64,000 bases of DNA from a virus, in the IMG/VR virus record IMGVR_UViG_3300035670_000062, positions 1-64,000 of that record; one strand, given 5' to 3'. A model generated the notes under the pieces. That model did not search any database, was not told where the DNA came from, and saw nothing but the letters and a program-made list of their open reading frames with translations. Shown here in pieces: positions 9,048-17,794 of the stretch (positions are counted from its first letter, which is position 1; every line of letters starts with the position of its first letter). The position numbers and the translations under genes are program-made.

Positions 9048-9080
9048 TTTGGCTCTGTTAAGAGCCATTCGTATCTTTAT
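9048..9080 (+). promoter_or_regulatory. Class I promoter with spacer dyad
   Basis: TTTGG at 9048 and TATCTTTA at 9072 (24 nt apart). The spacer holds GGCTC...GAGCC, a 5-bp inverted repeat. It reads into the nuclease gene at 9096. Confidence 0.75.
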
Positions 9081-9095
9081 ATTAAATAAAAAACA

Positions 9096-10112
9096 ATGGA
9101 TAAAAAATCACTTTTAAAATTACTATCTGAAACTAGTCAATATACTGAAGAAAATGGGGAAAGATATTTACTTATAGATTCATTAAATTTATTCTTCAGA
9201 AACTTCAGTACAATAAATGCAGTAAATAATAATGGGCATCACATTGGAGGAGTAGGTGGATTCATGAGATCATTAGGTGCTATGATTAAACTTATACAAC
9301 CTACAAAAGTATACTGTATATTTGATGGAATAGGATCTTCACAAAACAGAAAGAACATAATAACCGAATATAAATCAGAAAGACATACTAATAGAATAAC
9401 TAATTGGGATGTATTTGAGGATTTAGATGATGAAGATGAATCTAAAGTAAATCAAATAGTTCGAATTATTCAATATTTAAAAACATTACCTGTTCATACT
9501 ACTTCTTTAGACAGGGCTGAAGCTGATGATATAATTGCTTATATAAGTAAAAAACTAATCAAATCAAAAAATGATAAAGTATTCATATTATCAAGTGATA
9601 AAGATTATCTTCAACTAATAAATAAACAAATCATGGTTTATAGACCTATTGATAAAGTTTTATACACTGAAGATAAATTTATTGAAGAATATGGAATTCA
9701 TCCTAAAAATTTCATTTTATATAAAATGCTAATGGGTGACAATTCAGATAAAATAACAGGAGTTAAAGGATTAGGTAAAACAAAACTACCTAAATTATTC
9801 CCTGAACTATTTGAAGGTGAAATTTCATTTGATGATTTAATTAATATATGTGAAAATAAATTGAAAGAACATATAATATATGCTCGTATATTATTTGAAA
9901 TAGATCGATTTAAAGATAAATTTAAAATAATGGATCTACATAACCCTATGTTAACTGAATATAATAAAATGTATTTAGATGATTTTATAACAAACAACGA
10001 AATCAGATTCCATCCAGAATTATTTATTAAAATGTATAATGAAGATCAAATTGGGAATCTTATTAGGAATGTAGACAGTTGGTTAGATGTTTGTTTTAAA
10101 CAATTAAAATAA
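9096..10112 (+). CDS. 5'-3' exonuclease / RNase H (FEN family)
   Basis: 338 residues, T4 Rnh-like. Metal-binding acidic motifs appear in order: YLLIDSLNLFFRNF, VYCIFDG, RAEADDIIAYISKK (about 143), SSDKDYLQLI and MGDNSDKITGVKGLGKTKLPKLF with the helix-hairpin-helix. It should remove RNA primers and flaps on the lagging strand. It is preceded by its own promoter and followed after six bases by the helicase gene. Confidence 0.87.
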   Translation: MDKKSLLKLLSETSQYTEENGERYLLIDSLNLFFRNFSTINAVNNNGHHIGGVGGFMRSLGAMIKLIQPTKVYCIFDGIGSSQNRKNIITEYKSERHTNRITNWDVFEDLDDEDESKVNQIVRIIQYLKTLPVHTTSLDRAEADDIIAYISKKLIKSKNDKVFILSSDKDYLQLINKQIMVYRPIDKVLYTEDKFIEEYGIHPKNFILYKMLMGDNSDKITGVKGLGKTKLPKLFPELFEGEISFDDLINICENKLKEHIIYARILFEIDRFKDKFKIMDLHNPMLTEYNKMYLDDFITNNEIRFHPELFIKMYNEDQIGNLIRNVDSWLDVCFKQLK

Positions 10113-10118
10113 TAAAAC

Positions 10119-11477
10119 ATGGTGTTAAAAAGTATAGAGGATTATGGACCTCATTTTCAATCAAAATTAATCGCATCTTTATTAACGGATAAAGAATTTT
10201 TAATCAACATTTCAGATAATCTTAATAGTGAGAATTTTTCAAATGATTCTCATAAATGGATTTGTGAGCAGATTATTAAGTATTATAAAATTTATCATAC
10301 TACACCTTCATTAGATTCATTAAAAATCGAAATGAAAAAGGTAGAAAATGATATATTAAAATTAGCAATAAAAGAAAAACTTAGAGAAGCATATTCATTA
10401 GCTGAATCTGATGATTTAAAATATATTCAACAAGAATATTCAACATTTATATTAAATGAAAACATAAAAAGAGCATTACTTACTTCAGTTGACATGTTAA
10501 AAGTTGGGGATTATGATTCAATAAGAACACTAATCAAAAACGCTATCAAATCAGGTGAGGATAAGAATATAGGTCACGATTATAATATTGATATTGAAAC
10601 TAGATATAGGGCTGATGCTCGTTCACCTATCCCATTTCCATGGGATGCATTTAATAAAATAACTCAGGGAGGATATGGTGATGGTGATTTAGTTTTATTG
10701 TTTGGTAATCCAAAAGGGGGTAAATCATGGGGTGCAATTGCTATGGCCGCTGAAGCTATAAAATTAGGTTATGATATCGTTTTTTATGCCTTAGAATTAG
10801 GAGAAAATTACGTTGGTAAACGATTTGATGCATGTTTAACAGGAATACCAGTAGATCAATTAGATAATCATAGAGATGAAGTTGAAAAAATATTAGCTAC
10901 TATTAAAGGTAAGTTAGTAATTAAAGAATATGCGCCTAAAAGAGCAACATTAAATACAATTGAATCACATTTAAATAAACTTGATTTTAAACCTCATGCT
11001 ATATTTATTGATTATTTAGATTTGTTAGCTAACAGGAAATCAAGAAGTGAGAAAAAAGATGATATTGATGATGTGTATGTAGATGCAAAAGGATTAGCAA
11101 AAGAATTAAAAATTCCTATAGTTTCTCCTTCACAAGCAAATAGAACAGGTGCTGATAAAGCTATTTTAGAAAGTGTTCATATAGGTGGAAGTTATGAAAA
11201 AATAATGATTGCCGATATTGTTATTTCATTATCCAGAAATAGAAAAGATAGAGTAGAAGGAACAGGAAGGTGGCATATTATGGGTAATAGATATGGAGCT
11301 GATGGATGTACATTCTATTCAAAGAATATAGATACATCAATGGGTCATTTTGAAATAGATGAAGTCCCTATGGATGACGATGAAATTGAAAACATGCATA
11401 AATCAGCTAAAAAAGAAATAGATAAATCAGAAAAGAAAGCATTAAAAGAAAAATTCTATGAACTAGGATTAGGATAA
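10119..11477 (+). CDS. Replicative DNA helicase (DnaB/gp41-like)
   Basis: 452 residues. A helical N-terminal domain (1-130, EDYGPHFQSKLIASLL) precedes a RecA-fold ATPase with Walker A GNPKGGKS at 196-203 and Walker B IFIDYLDLLA near 300, then the SPSQANRTGADKA segment like the DnaB H4 motif. The C-terminal tail is charged and helical. It would form the hexameric 5'-3' fork helicase; a primase partner is not in this window. Confidence 0.88.
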   Translation: MVLKSIEDYGPHFQSKLIASLLTDKEFLINISDNLNSENFSNDSHKWICEQIIKYYKIYHTTPSLDSLKIEMKKVENDILKLAIKEKLREAYSLAESDDLKYIQQEYSTFILNENIKRALLTSVDMLKVGDYDSIRTLIKNAIKSGEDKNIGHDYNIDIETRYRADARSPIPFPWDAFNKITQGGYGDGDLVLLFGNPKGGKSWGAIAMAAEAIKLGYDIVFYALELGENYVGKRFDACLTGIPVDQLDNHRDEVEKILATIKGKLVIKEYAPKRATLNTIESHLNKLDFKPHAIFIDYLDLLANRKSRSEKKDDIDDVYVDAKGLAKELKIPIVSPSQANRTGADKAILESVHIGGSYEKIMIADIVISLSRNRKDRVEGTGRWHIMGNRYGADGCTFYSKNIDTSMGHFEIDEVPMDDDEIENMHKSAKKEIDKSEKKALKEKFYELGLG

Positions 11478-11486
11478 TATTTATAT
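11478..11486 (+). promoter_or_regulatory. TATTTATA box before nrdB
   Basis: TATTTATAT immediately after the helicase stop and about 14 bases before the nrdB ATG; candidate second-class promoter. AT-rich background makes a single copy weak evidence. Confidence 0.3.
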
Positions 11487-11499
11487 AAAAATTAAAACA

Positions 11500-12453
11500 A
11501 TGTCAGTAACACAACCAAGATTATTTTATAAACCATTCGAATATCAACAAGCATTCGAATTTTTTAAAAACCAACATAGAGCTCACTGGCTGGCAGATGA
11601 AGTACCTTTATCATCAGACATTAATGATTGGAAAATGAAATTAACAGAATCAGAGAAAAATTTAGTTGGTAATATTTTAAAAAGTTTTACTCAAACAGAA
11701 GTACATGTAAATGATTATTGGTCAACTAAAGTATCTTTATGGTTTCCAAAACCTGAAATACAAGCAATGGCTAGAGCATTTGCTGATTTCGAAAGTATCC
11801 ATGCTGAGGCTTATGGAAGATTAAATGAAGAGTTGGGATTGGATGATTTTGAAGCGTTTATGGAAGATGAAACAGCTAAAGCTAAAATAGATAGATTAGT
11901 AGAATTATCTGGAGATACACTTGAAGAAAAAGCATTATCTTTAGCTGTATTTTCTGCGTTTACTGAAGGTGTAAATTTATTTTCATCATTTGCTATATTG
12001 ATGTCTTTTCAATTAAGAAATTTAATGAAGGGAACAGGACAAATAGTTGCATGGAGCGTAAGAGATGAATCATTACATTCGACTGCAGGTTGTTGGTTAT
12101 TTAAAACACTAATAGCAGAACATCCAGAAATTAATACACAAGAATTTAAGAATGAAATCATTAAAGCTTGTAAATTAAGTGTACAACTTGAATTTGACTT
12201 CATTGATAAAGCGTTTGAAATGGGGGATATTGAGGGATTAACAAAAGAACAATTAAAAGCATTTATTAAAGTAAGAGCAAACCAAAAAATAACAGAATTA
12301 GGTTATTCTAATGTTTATTTTAATATTGATGAAGAAGCATATAGTAAAATGGAATGGTTTGGGCATTTGACAAGTGGATTAGAAATGGCTGATTTCTTTT
12401 CTTCTAAAGTATCAACGTATTCTAAATCGACGTCAGATTGGGATGACATTTAA
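11500..12453 (+). CDS. nrdB: Ribonucleotide reductase class I small subunit
   Basis: 317 residues, R2 fold. The di-metal ligands can be placed: Glu in FTQTEVHV, Glu and His in FESIHAEAYG, and later Glu and His in SAFTEGVNLF and RDESLHS. The radical tyrosine position is kept (ESIHAEAY), seven residues after the ligand Glu. The first ligand is Glu rather than the Asp of E. coli R2. It supplies the radical for ribonucleotide reduction. No large subunit gene is visible in the window, so it lies elsewhere in the genome or the host NrdA is used. Confidence 0.9.
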   Translation: MSVTQPRLFYKPFEYQQAFEFFKNQHRAHWLADEVPLSSDINDWKMKLTESEKNLVGNILKSFTQTEVHVNDYWSTKVSLWFPKPEIQAMARAFADFESIHAEAYGRLNEELGLDDFEAFMEDETAKAKIDRLVELSGDTLEEKALSLAVFSAFTEGVNLFSSFAILMSFQLRNLMKGTGQIVAWSVRDESLHSTAGCWLFKTLIAEHPEINTQEFKNEIIKACKLSVQLEFDFIDKAFEMGDIEGLTKEQLKAFIKVRANQKITELGYSNVYFNIDEEAYSKMEWFGHLTSGLEMADFFSSKVSTYSKSTSDWDDI

Positions 12454-12473
12454 TAATCACTTCATGTAAAATG

Positions 12474-12506
12474 TTTGGCTCCATAAGGAGCCATTCGTAT
12501 CTTCAT
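12474..12506 (+). promoter_or_regulatory. Class I promoter with spacer dyad
   Basis: TTTGG at 12474, TATCTTCA at 12498, 24 nt apart; GGCTCC...GGAGCC dyad in the spacer. Precedes the small membrane protein at 12544. Confidence 0.72.
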
Positions 12507-12543
12507 ATTATAAAATTAATTAATAAAAAAAAATAAAACAAAT

Positions 12544-12768
12544 ATGAATAAGATTATTTTAATCATTGTAACATTAATTTTAATAAATGTTGCTTACTTT
12601 TTATCACCTTTTAATGTCATCTTTTTATTAAATGTTGTTAATATGTTATCATTGATATTATTAATGGGAGTTAATTTATTTCTTTTAAGAAACCTAATCA
12701 AAACATACCTTGAAGAAACTATGACGGAGCCAGAATTAACATTACTTGAATTTGATGAAGAAAATTAA
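12544..12768 (+). CDS. Small two-helix membrane protein
   Basis: 74 residues with two hydrophobic helices (about 4-24 and 27-48) and an acidic C-terminal tail. No family recognised. Its own promoter lies upstream and the phosphatase gene follows after about 20 bp. Confidence 0.55.
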   Translation: MNKIILIIVTLILINVAYFLSPFNVIFLLNVVNMLSLILLMGVNLFLLRNLIKTYLEETMTEPELTLLEFDEEN

Positions 12769-12789
12769 TGTAAAACATTTATTAAAAGT

Positions 12790-13497
12790 ATGAGAAAATT
12801 AGTTATAGGAGACATACATGGTTGTTATGAAGAGTTTTTACAAGTCTTATTAAAATGTAGATTTGATACTGAAAAAGATACTTTAATTAGTTTAGGTGAC
12901 TTAGTAGATAGAGGACCTGATTCATTTAAAGTAGTTGATTTTATAATGAAATTACCTAATAAAATTTGTATTAGAGGTAATCATGATAAAGTGTGGGAAG
13001 AATATTTAGAAACTGGTGTGCATCCTTGGAATTTTATGCAAGGATCTCAAGAAACATTAGATTCTTACAATAGAGAAAAAAAACACAACAAAGAATTATT
13101 AGAACAACATTTAGAATTTTTTCAATCACAATTGAATTATTATTTAGACGAAAATGGAAACTTATTTGTTCATGGAGGATTAAATAGACATACTCGTTTA
13201 AAATGTCAAACAGATCACATGTTTTATTGGGACAGAGATTTTTTTATTCAAGCTTTATCAAGTGGATTATTAATAAATAATATGTTTAATAATGAATTTA
13301 AAATAAAAGAACCTACTGTCAAGAGAGTATTTTTAGGTCATACACCTACTGTAGCTTTTAACATACCAGATAACGATAAACCTATATTTGCAGCTAAAGG
13401 TAAAGTAATTAATTTAGACACAGGTTGTTGTTTTGGTAACAAATTATCAATAATGGACATTGATACTTTAGAGTATTGGCAGTCTGATAAAAAGTAA
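12790..13497 (+). CDS. Calcineurin-like metallophosphatase (PrpE/lambda-PP type)
   Basis: 235 residues. The di-metal phosphoesterase motifs are intact: GDIHG at residue 7, GDLVDRGPDS around 37, GNHD around 64, VHGG around 125 and a late GHTP. The lambda phosphatase/ApaH-like branch acts on phosphoproteins or dinucleoside polyphosphates; which substrate is used cannot be told. It is the last gene before a kilobase without genes. Confidence 0.88.
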   Translation: MRKLVIGDIHGCYEEFLQVLLKCRFDTEKDTLISLGDLVDRGPDSFKVVDFIMKLPNKICIRGNHDKVWEEYLETGVHPWNFMQGSQETLDSYNREKKHNKELLEQHLEFFQSQLNYYLDENGNLFVHGGLNRHTRLKCQTDHMFYWDRDFFIQALSSGLLINNMFNNEFKIKEPTVKRVFLGHTPTVAFNIPDNDKPIFAAKGKVINLDTGCCFGNKLSIMDIDTLEYWQSDKK

Positions 13498-14504
13498 TTG
13501 TACCAAATGTAATAATTTAAATAATAATATTTAATTTTCGAAGATAATCAATTTAAAGTAGGAACTTATGAAAATAGGTAAGGGATGAGATTGGGTGAAG
13601 AAAATGTAGCTACTAGGGAACATGGGGGTAAGACTGAAGCAACGAGGTAAGTAAGGAATGAAGTAATGATAAACACGGGTAATAACTGCTATTTAATAAG
13701 AACATGGATCTGACCCATCTTTCCCGCCACTCCAAGCATTTCTTCGCGTTCTTTAATATATCTTCACAGACTTGTGTCCATTATACATATGTGAAAGAAA
13801 AAATAAGTCGAGAAATTAAGCAAAGAATTAAGCAAAGAATTAAGCAATGTGGGTAAGAAATTGCTTAAGGTTCTTAAAACATTATCAAATGTAGACAAGG
13901 TTCATAAATGTTCACAACTCCTCATCTTTTATGTAACCCTTCATCCAACTTTGACTTTTTCCTACATATTTATAACAAATAATGAGACATTATTGTAAAA
14001 TGTAATGTCAAATCGAGTAATGCAAAAGGAGCATAAGCTTGTTATAATGTTGGACAATTTATTTAGTTTTTATAAATAAAGTGAAAAATATTACATTATT
14101 GTTGAAGTTTCGGGATTGGTTACGACGTAGCTGTTAGTATTTCGCCTTGATGGCTCAGAACACAGACTTTCCTACATAAACACAACAGTAATATATGTTT
14201 TTCTATTATTTTAAGGCGATTTAAAACGCTCAAACATAATAAGCGCAGATGATAGCGTATAAACATAAAGTCGCCCATTTAAACGCAGTAGTTTAAGTGA
14301 GCTCACCCCGGGTAAACAAATAAACCATACAAATAGGGGTATATAAAAAGACATCAGGTTGAAAAAGACTTACCTGTGATTGTATGGAGTGAATGTAGGA
14401 TTGAAATATTTTACATTAGCTTTATTAACATGATTAAACGTTTTCATCTTTACATTAATTTGTAAGGACATTATTGTCTCCAGGCATCCACTTCTACATA
14501 AATG
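13498..14504 (+). other. Gene-free kilobase with iterons and hairpins
   Basis: No plausible gene on either strand. It holds three tandem copies of a 12-bp unit AATTAAGCAAAG near 13815-13850 followed by a TTAAGCAAT/ATTGCTTAA hairpin, a TATTTATAA box at 13967, a perfect GTGAGCTCAC palindrome near 14298 followed by CCCCGGG, and a CAGGT...ACCTG hairpin near 14355. Base composition is less AT-biased than the genes around it. It could be a replication origin, a non-coding RNA locus or a regulatory hub; the sequence alone does not decide. Confidence 0.5.
13813..13870 (+). repeat. Tandem 12-bp repeats plus inverted repeat
   Basis: AATTAAGCAAAG occurs three times head to tail (the last copy ends ATG). 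The last copy also forms the left arm of a 9-bp inverted repeat with ATTGCTTAA. Iteron-like arrangement. Confidence 0.6.
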
Positions 14505-14537
14505 CTTGGCTACCTGAATGATGTTACGTATCTTTAC
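14505..14537 (+). promoter_or_regulatory. Class I promoter, GATGTT subclass
   Basis: CTTGG at 14505 and TATCTTTA at 14529, 24 nt apart; spacer GCTACCTGAATGATGTTACG, like the promoters of the NAD-related genes. Reads into 14564. Confidence 0.7.
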
Positions 14538-14563
14538 ATTATAAGAAAATATAAATAAAAGTT

Positions 14564-14866
14564 ATGAAAAATTTAGTAAAAACAATCAATTCATTAAGAG
14601 AAGAAGAACAAATCAAGGTAATGTATAATGGTGAAGAATATTTTATTCAATGCTATTTAGAATTTAGTACAGGTGGTAAATCAATGTCAATGTATAAAAA
14701 ATCTAATTATGGCAGTTACCAGTCAATGAATATTGATAAAATAACCAACAAATATATTTCTTTATACACCTATGATATGCTTGGAAATAGAAATATTGCT
14801 AAAATAAAAATTGCAGACATATCAATGTCAGAAGAGGTTGAAACTGAACAAACACTTTCATTATAG
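14564..14866 (+). CDS. Hypothetical protein
   Basis: 100 residues, mostly beta-strand pattern, no recognised domain. ATG preceded by AAATAAAAGTT, the recurring leader in this window. Has its own upstream promoter and is followed by another. Confidence 0.55.
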   Translation: MKNLVKTINSLREEEQIKVMYNGEEYFIQCYLEFSTGGKSMSMYKKSNYGSYQSMNIDKITNKYISLYTYDMLGNRNIAKIKIADISMSEEVETEQTLSL

Positions 14867-14868
14867 TG

Positions 14869-14901
14869 TTTGGTTATCTGAGATATTCATCGTATCTTTA
14901 T
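14869..14901 (+). promoter_or_regulatory. Class I promoter
   Basis: TTTGG at 14869, TATCTTTA at 14893, 24 nt apart; no clear dyad. Reads into the winged-helix gene. Confidence 0.7.
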
Positions 14902-14936
14902 GGTATAAGATAATTAGTTAATTAAAAATAAAAGTT

Positions 14937-15221
14937 ATGAAAACAATTGCAGATTTAAATTTAACCCAACTTGAAACACAAGTATTAACTTGTTTAATAG
15001 ACATGTTATACGCAGAAGAAGGATTTAGTGACGTAGAAGTTAGAGACATAGCCCATGAAATAAAAGTAACTAGTAAAAGTGTTAGAGGAGCAGTAGGCAG
15101 TTTAGTTAAAAAAGGTATAATATACACTGAGGAAACAAATACATGGGGAGCTCCAAAACATCAATTAATATACTTACAATCAGACTATTATTTCCTTCAC
15201 CCAGAATGGTCTAAACAATAA
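14937..15221 (+). CDS. Winged-helix DNA-binding protein (MarR-like)
   Basis: 94 residues. LTQLETQVLTCLIDMLY, VRDIAHEIKVTSKSVRGAVGSLVKKGIIYTEE and a wing form a compact winged helix-turn-helix; the recognition helix is around TSKSVRGAVGSL. A small phage transcription regulator is likely. It could act on the repeated promoters nearby, but that is a guess from position. Confidence 0.65.
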   Translation: MKTIADLNLTQLETQVLTCLIDMLYAEEGFSDVEVRDIAHEIKVTSKSVRGAVGSLVKKGIIYTEETNTWGAPKHQLIYLQSDYYFLHPEWSKQ

Positions 15222-15235
15222 AAAACATCTACAAC

Positions 15236-15391
15236 ATGAAAGACATAATAATAGGAATTTTAATATATATGATATGGAATTCCTCAGTTCATTTACTTTA
15301 CCCTAATTTACTCCCAGCAATTTTTACTTTATGGATATTAATAATGATTGGGGAATTTATAATTACATTTAACAAAAACAAAACAACATGA
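15236..15391 (+). CDS. Small membrane protein
   Basis: 51 residues with two hydrophobic segments (DIIIGILIYMIW and LLPAIFTLWILIMIGEFIITF). ATG follows the winged-helix gene by 14 bp and its stop overlaps the next start (ATGA). Unknown function. Confidence 0.5.
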   Translation: MKDIIIGILIYMIWNSSVHLLYPNLLPAIFTLWILIMIGEFIITFNKNKTT

Positions 15392-15666
15392 TATACACAA
15401 TAATTTCTATATTCGTATTCCCATCTATAATAGCATACATGACATTAAGTTTAATGGAAGATAAAGCAAAATTCTTTGTAGGACTATTAGTGGCAATTTT
15501 AGTAGCTGGGATAATAATGTTTACTACTATACTTTCTATAATGTACGTCGAAGAAAAAACTATAGAAAATATACATTCAGGTAAGTATGAAGTGATTCGC
15601 ATGTATACTATAGAGCAAGGAGACACAGTTGATACTCGTTTTAAATTGAAGAAAATAAAGAAGTAA
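15388..15666 (+). CDS. Small membrane protein
   Basis: 92 residues with two transmembrane helices (about 1-20 and 28-50) and a basic C-terminal tail. Four-base overlap with the preceding membrane protein suggests the two are made together. Confidence 0.55.
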   Translation: MIYTIISIFVFPSIIAYMTLSLMEDKAKFFVGLLVAILVAGIIMFTTILSIMYVEEKTIENIHSGKYEVIRMYTIEQGDTVDTRFKLKKIKK

Positions 15667-15677
15667 TTGTAGGAATG

Positions 15678-15710
15678 TTTGGCTGCCTAAGAGATGATTC
15701 GTATCTTTAT
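15678..15710 (+). promoter_or_regulatory. Class I promoter
   Basis: TTTGG at 15678, TATCTTTA at 15702, 24 nt apart. Reads into 15735. Confidence 0.72.
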
Positions 15711-15734
15711 GGTATAGGAAATTAGATAAAAGTT

Positions 15735-16130
15735 ATGACTACATTTAAAAAAGGTGACATAGTAGTATTAGTAGAGGATACTATGATGGCTTGTAGGTAT
15801 GGGAGTACAGCAAGAGTTATTAATGGATTAAATGATGATGAGATGATTGAGATTGAGTGGTTGGAGACATTGGATCGTAAGGAAGTTAAGACTCCACATT
15901 CAAGGCAAATGAATGGTTGGTATGATGCTAATAGATTTAAATTATGTCCTGAGTCTATTGTTGATGAAGAATCTCCTAAATTATACACTGCAGAGCAAAT
16001 GATTGAATTTGCTACGATGTTTACTGTATATTCTACTGATGAATTAGAGGCTTATAATGACATATGCAAACAAAGAGAAAATGAAGAGTATGAATTATAC
16101 CTTAAATTAAGTGCTAAATATAATAAATAA
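15735..16130 (+). CDS. Hypothetical protein with KOW/SH3-like start
   Basis: 131 residues. The first 70 (FKKGDIVVLVEDTMMACRYGSTARVI...EIEWLE) resemble a small beta-barrel of KOW/SH3 type; the rest is helical and acidic. Function unknown. AAAGTT ATG leader. Confidence 0.5.
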   Translation: MTTFKKGDIVVLVEDTMMACRYGSTARVINGLNDDEMIEIEWLETLDRKEVKTPHSRQMNGWYDANRFKLCPESIVDEESPKLYTAEQMIEFATMFTVYSTDELEAYNDICKQRENEEYELYLKLSAKYNK

Positions 16131-16143
16131 ATAAATACATACA

Positions 16144-16446
16144 ATGAAGGAAGCAAAACAACGTGGGAGAAAAGCAGGCGTATCGTCTAAAAAATGTTTA
16201 GTAAGAGATGAATTATTACATCCATATGAAATTCATATCGATGAAGGTTCACATACATATTTACTTGTAGATTCAACTACAGGATTGAATGTAGCGTATT
16301 ACACTACTTTACCTCATGTATTAAAAGGTATATTGAGGCATAAATTGGTGCCTAGTGAAAAAGTGTACACGTTGCGACAATATCAAGAGGAAATGGAGAT
16401 GTTGAATGACAGAATGATGGATTTGTTAGGTATGAGACTTACATAA
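16144..16446 (+). CDS. Hypothetical basic protein
   Basis: 100 residues, basic N-terminus (MKEAKQRGRKAGVSSKK) and a compact domain (PYEIHIDEGSHTYLLVDSTT). Not recognised. Codon use is less AT-biased than its neighbours. It is followed by an unusual structured intergenic region. Confidence 0.55.
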   Translation: MKEAKQRGRKAGVSSKKCLVRDELLHPYEIHIDEGSHTYLLVDSTTGLNVAYYTTLPHVLKGILRHKLVPSEKVYTLRQYQEEMEMLNDRMMDLLGMRLT

Positions 16447-16831
16447 ATCTTTCTACCGTACGCTATATGTAACAATAATTTATCATGGTGTATGGTTATC
16501 GCGAAGTTGAATGTATGTAGTTGCGGGGTATTTCCCGCGTACATTGTTCACCATACGGTATGTATGCGTAATTATTATGTATATAGAATGCGCGTTGATA
16601 TCATCGTATATGTATGTAGTGGGTAAGATGTAATTATACTAAAACAGCCAGATCCAATACCCCTTACGCGTCGAAGCATATATATGTATATACCCCAACG
16701 TCCCACACATAAAGTTTACAAATGTGAAATGTTTGTAAAGACCCAAATTACGTAAAAGATTCTTCTTAAAAAAAAGTAGCGATCGACATTGATATATACT
16801 TATATATTTTAAAAACACTTACGTGAGGATA
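16447..16831 (+). ncRNA. Structured intergenic region, candidate RNA
   Basis: No gene in 385 bases. Nested complementary arms at 16490-16496/16550-16556 (GTATGGT/ACCATAC), 16510-16515/16540-16545 (AATGTA/TACATT) and 16523-16527/16534-16538 (GCGGG/CCCGC) predict one long hairpin. TACCGTA at 16454 can instead pair with TACGGTA at 16554, which would exclude the outer arm. A second hairpin TTTACAAA/TTTGTAAA lies near 16710-16735. The region is CpG-rich for this genome. It could be a non-coding RNA, an mRNA 3' element or a switch. Confidence 0.45.
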
Positions 16832-16864
16832 CTTGGCTACGTAGACGATGTTTCGTATCTTTAT
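16832..16864 (+). promoter_or_regulatory. Class I promoter, GATGTT subclass
   Basis: CTTGG at 16832, TATCTTTA at 16856. Its spacer GCTACGTAGACGATGTTTCG is identical to that of the promoter at 19278, which suggests shared control of the genes they drive. Confidence 0.78.
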
Positions 16865-16885
16865 GTATATAAAAAAATAAATAAA

Positions 16886-17737
16886 ATGAAAACATTAAAT
16901 TTAGTAAATATTGAACGAAGTGATATAAAATATCGTATTGATGAATTCCCTGATGGACAACAACAAGTTGTAATAGACACAGTAATTTACATTAGTAATG
17001 AACTTATTGTTGTAAAGTCTCGTTTAAATAACTTTCAAGATCTTGAACTTATTATTTGTGCTACTAAATCGTTACGTAATCTTGGAGTTAAAGAAATTCA
17101 TCTTTATACTCCATATTTTTTAGGTAGCCGAAGCGACAGACAGTTTGAAGAAGGAAGTAATAATTATCTTCGTGATGTAATTTGTCCTATTATCAACAGT
17201 CTTAACTTTGAATCTATAACTGTATTAGATCCTCATAGTGATGTATTAGAAGCTTGTTTAAATAATTTCAGAAAAAAACCAAACTCAGCATTAGTTAAAT
17301 TTGCTTTATATGATTTATATGAAGACATACCTTCTAAACAAAATTTCATTTTAATATCACCAGACGCAGGCGCAAGTAAAAAAATCTACAAGTTAGCCGA
17401 GCAAATTGATTACAAAGGAGACGTGATTACTTGCAGTAAAGATAGAGACGAAAAAGGTAAGTTAACTAAATGTGTTGTACCCTCTATACCATCAGGTAAA
17501 GACATAATCATTGTAGACGATATTTGTGATGGAGGGGCTACTTTTATCAACATTGCCAAAGAAATTAGAAATACTGAAGGATTTAATAATAAAATATGTC
17601 TCATTGTAACTCATGGTATATTTTCTAAAGGATTTAATGAGTTGTCTGAGTATTTTGATAATATATATTGTACAAATAGTTATTCAAATGTAAATGTAGG
17701 TCCTGGTTTTGTTAAACAGTTAGAAACATTTATGTAG
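16886..17737 (+). CDS. PRPP-synthetase-like kinase (Prs or Adps)
   Basis: 283 residues, start taken at ATG 16886 because an upstream in-frame start would lie inside the promoter. It has the Prs fold: YTPYFLGSRSDRQFEEG (like the flexible-loop region), VLDPHSDVLE (ATP/metal His), ISPDAGASKKI and the ribose-phosphate loop IIIVDDICDGGATF. It is shorter than typical Prs (about 315). Next to a NAMPT-like gene, such short Prs-like phage proteins include Adps, which makes ADP-ribose pyrophosphate in the NARP1 NAD+ rebuilding pathway. PRPP synthesis is the alternative. Confidence 0.82.
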   Translation: MKTLNLVNIERSDIKYRIDEFPDGQQQVVIDTVIYISNELIVVKSRLNNFQDLELIICATKSLRNLGVKEIHLYTPYFLGSRSDRQFEEGSNNYLRDVICPIINSLNFESITVLDPHSDVLEACLNNFRKKPNSALVKFALYDLYEDIPSKQNFILISPDAGASKKIYKLAEQIDYKGDVITCSKDRDEKGKLTKCVVPSIPSGKDIIIVDDICDGGATFINIAKEIRNTEGFNNKICLIVTHGIFSKGFNELSEYFDNIYCTNSYSNVNVGPGFVKQLETFM

Positions 17738-17742
17738 GGATG

Positions 17743-17775
17743 TTTGGTTACCTGAGTGATGTTTCGTATCTTTAT
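17743..17775 (+). promoter_or_regulatory. Class I promoter, GATGTT subclass
   Basis: TTTGG at 17743, TATCTTTA at 17767; spacer TTACCTGAGTGATGTTTCG. Drives the NAMPT-like gene separately from the gene upstream. Confidence 0.75.
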
Positions 17776-17794
17776 ATTAACAAATAAATAAAAA

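Noticed and set aside
13813-13870. Tandem repeats as a small CRISPR array
   Set aside because: Units are 12 bp head to tail without unique spacers and there are no cas genes.
16823-16885. Upstream start extending the Prs-like protein by 21 residues
   Set aside because: The extension would lie inside the promoter boxes; the ATG at 16886 has the A-rich leader and gives a family-like N-terminus.
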